Below are positions 59,740 through 64,000 of a stretch of 64,000 nucleotides of DNA, piece by piece. Under the pieces are notes generated by a model, which saw only the letters and a list, made by a program, of their open reading frames with translations, did not search any database and was not told the origin of the DNA. A program made the translations under genes and the position numbers. This DNA is from Hymenobacter metallilatus (lineage in GTDB: Bacteria; Bacteroidota; Bacteroidia; Cytophagales; Hymenobacteraceae): NCBI RefSeq assembly GCF_003944705.1, contig NZ_RWIS01000003.1, forward strand, positions 124,001 to 188,000, given 5' to 3'. Each line of letters opens with the position of its first letter. The first letter of the stretch is position 1.

Positions 59740-62217
59740 GTGAAAAATTTTGTAGTAACCGGAGTAGCCTTGTTGGCCGCTACCGGTGCGGCATGGGCGC
59801 AAGGGCCCGTGTCGGGCAGCGTGCTGGATGCCCGAACCGGCTTGGCCCTGCCCGGAGCGACCGTGCTGCTCGATGGCACTGCCGTGGCTGCCTCGCCCGA
59901 GGGCTCATTTACACTGCCCGCTGTACCGGCCGGGGCCCACGAGCTGCGCATCACGTTTGTGGGCTATGAGCCGCTGGTGCAGCGCCTGGAGGGGCAGAGT
60001 GGCCCCCAACAGCTGCGCCTGGCGCTACAGCCCGGGGGAGTGCTCACCGGGGAGGCGCTGGTAACGGCCTCCCGGGCCAACGAGCGGACGGCCACGGCCT
60101 ACACCAACCTGAGCAAAGAGGATCTGGCCACGCGCAACTTCGGCCAGGATGTTCCCTACCTGCTCGACCAGACGCCCTCCGTTGTAGTCAACTCCGATGC
60201 GGGCAATGGTGTGGGTTACACGGGCATCCGGGTGCGGGGAACGGGCATTGAGGGCATCAACGTGACGGTGAATGGCGTGCCCTTGAACGATGCCGAAAGC
60301 CACGGCGCGTTCTTCGTGAACCTGCCCGATCTGGCTTCCAGCACCAGCAGTCTGCAGGTACAGCGCGGGGTGGGCACCAGCCAGAATGGTAGTGCCGCCT
60401 TCGGGGCCAGCATCAATATGAGCACCCTGGAGAGCCGGACTCAGGCTTACGCCGAAAGTCAGAATACCTACGGCTCCTTCAATACCTGGAAAAACAACGT
60501 ACAGTTCGGTACGGGCCTGCTGGGTGGCCGCTTCACGGTGGATGGCCGCCTCTCGCGCATCAGCTCCGACGGCTACATGGTGCGGGGGGCTTCGGATCTG
60601 AAATCCTACTACCTGGCCGCCGGCTACCAGCAGAAGAATACGCTGCTTAAGTTCATCACCTTCTCGGGGCGGGAGAAGACCTACCAGGCCTGGAATGGAG
60701 TACCCGAGCCAGCCCTTACGCGCAATGCCGCCGGCCTGCAGCAGTACGTAGATAACTATGAGCTGACGCCCGAAGACGCCGCCCGGGCTTTGCGCGAAGG
60801 CCGCCGCTACGCTTACTATACCTACGATAACCAGACCGACAATTACCAGCAGAACCACTACCAGCTCCACCTCACCCAGGGCCTGGGCCGCAGCTGGAAC
60901 CTGGCCGCCGCCGCCCACCTCACCCGGGGCTTCGGCTATTACGAGAGTTTCCGCGCCAACCGCAAGCTGGCCGAGTATAACCTGCCCGACGTGGTGCTGG
61001 GCACTGCCCCCAATACCACCACCATCAAGCGCACCGACCTGGTGGACCGTAAGTGGCTGGACAACTACTTTTTCGGGGGAATTTTCGCCCTCAACTACCA
61101 GCCCGCTGCGGGCCGGGTGCAGGCCACGCTGGGCGGGGGCTGGAACCGCTTCCTCAACGACCACTACGGTGAGGTTATCTGGGCGCGCTACGCTTCTACT
61201 GGCAGCATCCGGCACCGTTCTTACTTCAACGATGCCCGCAAAACCGACTACAACGCCTATGCCCGCGCCATCTGGCAGGCCCTGGATAAGCTGAGCGTGT
61301 ACGCCGACGTGCAGGTACGGCGCCTCACGTACCGGCTCGATGGCATTGAGGATAAACAGGTGCCTGTTTCGGCCAAGGCGGACTATACTTTCATCAACCC
61401 CAAAGCCGGCCTTACCTGGCAGCTGGCGGCCAGCCAGACCCTGTATGCCAGCTACGCCGTGGCCCACCGGGAGCCCGTGCGCTCCGACTTCACCGACCGG
61501 CCCCTGAATGATGCCGGCCCCCAGGCCGAGCAGCTGCACGATGTAGAAGGCGGCTACCGGCTTAACCGCACGGTGAACGGGCAAGCACTGCGGGCCGAAG
61601 TAAATGGCTTTTATATGCGCTACCGCAACCAGCTGGTGCAAACCGGCCAGCTCAACGACGTGGGCACCCCGCTGCGTACCAATGCCCCCCGCAGCTACCG
61701 GGCCGGCGTGGAGCTTACCGGGGCCTATCAGCCCCTGGCCTGGCTCACACTCAATAGTACCCTCACCCTGAGCCGGAACCGCATCCTGAACTACCGCGCC
61801 GTAACCTACGATAAGGACTATAACCCCGTAGTTGCCGCCGAGGGCCGCACCACCACTATTTCCTACTCGCCTAGTGTGGTATCGGCGCACACGGTAGAGG
61901 TAGTGCCAGTGAAAGGCCTGCGGGCGGCGCTGCTCTACAAAACCGTCGGCCGCCAGTACCTCGACAATACCGAATCGGTCCGGAAGGTCATTGCCGCCTA
62001 TCAGGTGCTGGATCTGCGCCTGCGCTACACGGTGCAGCCCCGGTTTATGCGGGAGTTGGAGCTGGGCCTGCTGGTGAATAATCTGCTCAACCGGGAGTAC
62101 GTGGCCAACGGCTACACCTACGGCTACCCCGATGCCACCGGCCAGCAGCTCACTTTCAACTACTATTATCCTCAGGCTACCCGCAACTTCCTGGCCTCGG
62201 TGGGGGTGAAGTTCTGA
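59740..62217 (+). CDS. TPP-riboswitch-controlled TonB-dependent receptor (thiamin importer)
   Basis: The 825-residue protein starts at GTG 59740. It has a signal peptide (MKNFVVTGVALLAATGAAWAQ), a carboxypeptidase-regulatory-like domain (about 22-105), a plug domain (about 125-235 with TGIRVRGTGIEGINVTVNGV and PLNDAESHGAFFVNLPDLASS) and a barrel ending in a C-terminal aromatic Phe. The THI-box upstream marks it as a member of the thiamin-regulated outer-membrane receptors known in Bacteroidota, which import thiamin or its phosphates. A matching inner-membrane transporter may be the PnuC-like protein nearby or lie elsewhere. Confidence 0.93.
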   Translation: MKNFVVTGVALLAATGAAWAQGPVSGSVLDARTGLALPGATVLLDGTAVAASPEGSFTLPAVPAGAHELRITFVGYEPLVQRLEGQSGPQQLRLALQPGGVLTGEALVTASRANERTATAYTNLSKEDLATRNFGQDVPYLLDQTPSVVVNSDAGNGVGYTGIRVRGTGIEGINVTVNGVPLNDAESHGAFFVNLPDLASSTSSLQVQRGVGTSQNGSAAFGASINMSTLESRTQAYAESQNTYGSFNTWKNNVQFGTGLLGGRFTVDGRLSRISSDGYMVRGASDLKSYYLAAGYQQKNTLLKFITFSGREKTYQAWNGVPEPALTRNAAGLQQYVDNYELTPEDAARALREGRRYAYYTYDNQTDNYQQNHYQLHLTQGLGRSWNLAAAAHLTRGFGYYESFRANRKLAEYNLPDVVLGTAPNTTTIKRTDLVDRKWLDNYFFGGIFALNYQPAAGRVQATLGGGWNRFLNDHYGEVIWARYASTGSIRHRSYFNDARKTDYNAYARAIWQALDKLSVYADVQVRRLTYRLDGIEDKQVPVSAKADYTFINPKAGLTWQLAASQTLYASYAVAHREPVRSDFTDRPLNDAGPQAEQLHDVEGGYRLNRTVNGQALRAEVNGFYMRYRNQLVQTGQLNDVGTPLRTNAPRSYRAGVELTGAYQPLAWLTLNSTLTLSRNRILNYRAVTYDKDYNPVVAAEGRTTTISYSPSVVSAHTVEVVPVKGLRAALLYKTVGRQYLDNTESVRKVIAAYQVLDLRLRYTVQPRFMRELELGLLVNNLLNREYVANGYTYGYPDATGQQLTFNYYYPQATRNFLASVGVKF

Positions 62218-62230
62218 AGCAAACCAGCTG

Positions 62231-62305
62231 TCATTCCGAGCCGCGCGCGGAATCTGGGAGAATTGTCAGGTGGTAAATCCAGATTCCGCGCGCGGCTCGG
62301 AATGA
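62231..62305. repeat. Perfect 27-base palindrome, TCATTCCGAGCCGCG type
   Basis: Arms 62231-62257 and 62279-62305 are exact complements with a 21-base loop. They begin 14 bases after the TonB receptor stop codon. Confidence 0.9.
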
Positions 62306-62512
62306 TACGCTCGGAGTGCGGGTCACACTTCTGAACAACTTCATTGTCAGGATTTTTTGCGAATAGATTCGCGAAATGCTATTTTTCGGCATACGCTTTG
62401 CCAACAAGCGGTAGTGACTTTTCCCGACCGGAAATCTGCCTTCTGGTCGTATTGTGGGCGTGTAGTGTCGTTGGCTGGTTTCTGGCATTCCCTGTCAACC
62501 GCCACGTCCTCC

Positions 62513-62550
62513 AAAACCCTGACTGGTTCCGGTACTGGTCAGGGTTTTTT
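62513..62550 (+). terminator. Terminator after the TonB receptor gene
   Basis: AAAACCCTGAC (62513-62523) and GTCAGGGTTTT (62538-62548) form a stem followed by Ts. The surrounding 415-base gap 62218-62632 holds this, the palindrome and a promoter. Confidence 0.8.
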
Positions 62551-62598
62551 CGTGCCGGCTTGTTGCGGCCGGTTGCCGGTCAGGCGTTGCCAAATTCT

Positions 62599-62606
62599 TA
62601 TCTTTG
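62599..62606 (+). promoter_or_regulatory. Promoter -7 box (TATCTTTG) of acyl-CoA dehydrogenase gene
   Basis: This perfect TAnnTTTG match lies 27 bases before the ATG at 62633. A TTG occurs 23 bases further upstream (62573-62575). Confidence 0.65.
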
Positions 62607-62632
62607 GGCATCATCCCACCCACATCACCATT

Positions 62633-63865
62633 ATGTCTTCGCAAGCTGACGTTCTTTCCACCAAGGCCCAGGTGCAGCGCAACAAAGGCTCCCTCAACGC
62701 CGCTGGTTTCACCGATTACTACGACATCGACGATTTGCTCACGGAGGAGCACAAGCTCATCCGTCAGAGCATCCGGGACTTCGTTAAAAAGGAAATTTCG
62801 CCTAACGTGGAGAAATGGGCCCAGGATGCCTACTTCCCCTCCGACATTGTGCGCAAGTTCGGCGACGTGGGCGCGTTCGGGCCCACCATCCCCACGGAGT
62901 ACGGCGGCGGCGGCCTCGACTACATCAGCTACGGCCTGATTATGCAGGAAATTGAGCGCGGCGACTCCGGGATGCGCTCCACGGCCTCGGTGCAGGGCTC
63001 CCTGGTGATGTACCCTATTTACCAGTACGGCTCGGAGGAGCAGCGCCGCAAGTACCTGCCCAAGCTGGCCTCGGGCGAGTGGCTGGGCTGCTTTGGCCTC
63101 ACCGAGCCCGACCACGGCTCCAACCCCGGCGGCATGATGACCACCATCAAGGACCAGGGCGACTATTACCTGCTCAACGGCGCCAAGCTGTGGATCAGCA
63201 ACTCGCCCCAGAGCCAGGTGGCTGTGGTATGGGCCAAAGACGACAACGGCCGTATCCGCGGCGTTATCGTGGAGCAGGGCATGGAAGGCTTCACCGCCCC
63301 CGAAATCCACAACAAGTGGAGCCTGCGCGCCAGCATCACCGGCGAGCTGGTGTTCGATAACGTGAAAATTCCCAAGGAAAACATCCTGCCCAACATCGAC
63401 GGCCTCAAGGGCCCGCTCAGCTGCCTCGATTCGGCCCGCTACGGTATTGCCTGGGGCGCCCTGGGCGCGGCCATCGACTGTTACGAGTCGGCCCTGAAAT
63501 ATTCCCTGCAGCGGGAGCAGTTCGGGAAGCCCATTGCTTCCTTTCAGCTCCAGCAGAAGAAGCTGGCCGAAATGATAACCGAAATTACCAAGGCCCAGTT
63601 GATGGTGTGGCGCCTGGGAATGCTCAAAAATGAAGGCAAGGCCACCAGCGCCCAGATTTCAATGGCCAAGCGCAACTCGGTGGAAATTGCCCTGCACATT
63701 GCCCGCGAAGCCCGCCAAATCCACGGTGGCATGGGCATAACGGGCGAGTATCCCATCATGCGCCACATGATGAACCTGGAGTCCGTGGTAACCTACGAAG
63801 GCACCCACGACATCCACCTGCTCATCACCGGAGCCGATATTACGGGCATTCAGGCGTTTAAATAG
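62633..63865 (+). CDS. Acyl-CoA dehydrogenase, glutaryl-CoA dehydrogenase-like
   Basis: The protein is 410 residues from the ATG at 62633. It has CFGLTEPDHGSNPGGMMT, the FAD-binding WISNSPQSQVAVVWAK region and TYEGTHDIHLLITGADITGIQAF, in which the catalytic Glu is about residue 389. The TEPDhGSnPGGM and YEGTHDIH signatures match glutaryl-CoA dehydrogenases more closely than short-chain acyl-CoA dehydrogenases. It would convert glutaryl-CoA to crotonyl-CoA in lysine or tryptophan degradation. The frame is open upstream to 62357, which overlaps the terminator and is not coding. Confidence 0.92.
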   Translation: MSSQADVLSTKAQVQRNKGSLNAAGFTDYYDIDDLLTEEHKLIRQSIRDFVKKEISPNVEKWAQDAYFPSDIVRKFGDVGAFGPTIPTEYGGGGLDYISYGLIMQEIERGDSGMRSTASVQGSLVMYPIYQYGSEEQRRKYLPKLASGEWLGCFGLTEPDHGSNPGGMMTTIKDQGDYYLLNGAKLWISNSPQSQVAVVWAKDDNGRIRGVIVEQGMEGFTAPEIHNKWSLRASITGELVFDNVKIPKENILPNIDGLKGPLSCLDSARYGIAWGALGAAIDCYESALKYSLQREQFGKPIASFQLQQKKLAEMITEITKAQLMVWRLGMLKNEGKATSAQISMAKRNSVEIALHIAREARQIHGGMGITGEYPIMRHMMNLESVVTYEGTHDIHLLITGADITGIQAFK

Positions 63866-63875
63866 CGTCAGTAGC

Positions 63876-63948
63876 ACAAGCTTCAGCTTGTGCCGTATGT
63901 CGTCGTATTTTCAAACGGTCGTTCTGGAAGCAGGGCGGCCGTTTTAGG
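63876..63948 (+). terminator. Two hairpins after the dehydrogenase gene
   Basis: GCACAAGCT/AGCTTGTGC (63877-63895) and AAACGGTCG/CGGCCGTTT (about 63917-63947) follow the stop codon, the second with a T-run. Confidence 0.55.
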
Positions 63949-63960
63949 TTATACTCTGAT

Positions 63961-64000
63961 ATGCAAACTATTACCCGCCGTTTCCTGAGTGCCGCATTGC
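63961..64000 (+). CDS. Start of an additional gene, truncated by the window
   Basis: An ATG at 63961 opens a frame that runs to the end of the window (MQTITRRFLSAAL, 13 residues seen). The basic and then hydrophobic start would fit a signal peptide. Nothing more can be said. Confidence 0.4.
   Translation, partial: MQTITRRFLSAAL

Noticed and set aside
60025..61890. A 621-codon open frame antisense to the thiamin receptor gene
   Set aside because: The same explanation applies. The sense frame has a full TonB receptor with riboswitch.

Overview
The window reads as chromosomal DNA of a GC-rich Bacteroidota, most likely an aerobic Cytophagales bacterium close to Hymenobacter. Evidence: SusC/FecA-style TonB-dependent receptors with an N-terminal carboxypeptidase-regulatory-like domain, DUF2490, DUF3108, DUF6624 and DUF6799 proteins, lipoprotein and outer-membrane chaperones in tandem, starts without Shine-Dalgarno sequences, and at least a dozen promoters with a -7 box of the Bacteroidota form TAnnTTTG (here often TAnnTTYG). 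No rRNA, tRNA, CRISPR array, phage gene, transposase or toxin-antitoxin pair was recognised.

Layout. 1-6.5 kb: exported DUF3298-like protein, a membrane-anchored MutS-family ATPase, a bestrophin-like channel and a FUSC-family membrane protein. 6.6-13.4 kb (minus): FecA-like TonB receptor, exported M28 peptidase, exported S9 prolyl oligopeptidase. 13.5-15.5 kb: LysR regulator and YeiH-family transporter. 15.6-22.2 kb: small and hypothetical proteins, a DUF3089 lipoprotein hydrolase and two adjacent Roadblock/LC7 paralogues. 22.2-24.9 kb (minus): rplM-rpsI-rpsB-tsf. 25-28.1 kb: two divergent polytopic GT-C-like proteins. 28.1-33.5 kb (minus): RluA pseudouridine synthase, PhoR/PhoB-like two-component system, DUF3108 protein, recA. 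33.7-36.5 kb: outer-membrane barrel, GNAT, SDR. 36.7-42.4 kb (minus): two parvulin-type periplasmic isomerases, MoxR ATPase and a small hypothetical. 42.5-45.4 kb (minus): a PP2C/STAS/HATPase partner-switching module. 45.6-47.1 kb: guaB. 47.5-54.4 kb: SDR, exported hypotheticals, DUF2490 barrel, hrpB. 54.6-59.3 kb: an exported Ppx/GppA-like protein, rhodanese, PnuC plus a NadR-type kinase (nicotinamide riboside salvage), aldose-epimerase-like protein, GNAT and a small membrane protein. 59.6-62.2 kb: a TPP riboswitch controlling a TonB receptor, probably an outer-membrane thiamin importer. 62.6-63.9 kb: glutaryl-CoA-dehydrogenase-like enzyme, then the first codons of one more gene.

The most unusual feature is the repertoire of intergenic inverted repeats. 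One class (23.1, 28.9, 37.2, 38.3 and 40.0 kb) is built from short degenerate words repeated in tandem on one arm and inverted on the other. The word differs at each locus but matches between the two arms of a locus. Each copy fills a same-strand gap between co-oriented genes, and four begin at, inside or within a few bases of the upstream stop codon. A word of the same style has been inserted in frame in the MutS-like ATPase gene. A second class consists of long palindromes with GTCAT-type ends (4.2, 9.3, 28.95, 30.2, 62.25 kb). There is also a loopless perfect 70-bp palindrome at 49.9 kb. Other candidates for new biology are the membrane-bound MutS homologue, the exported Ppx-like protein and an OmpA-like stretch inside a peptidyl-prolyl isomerase.
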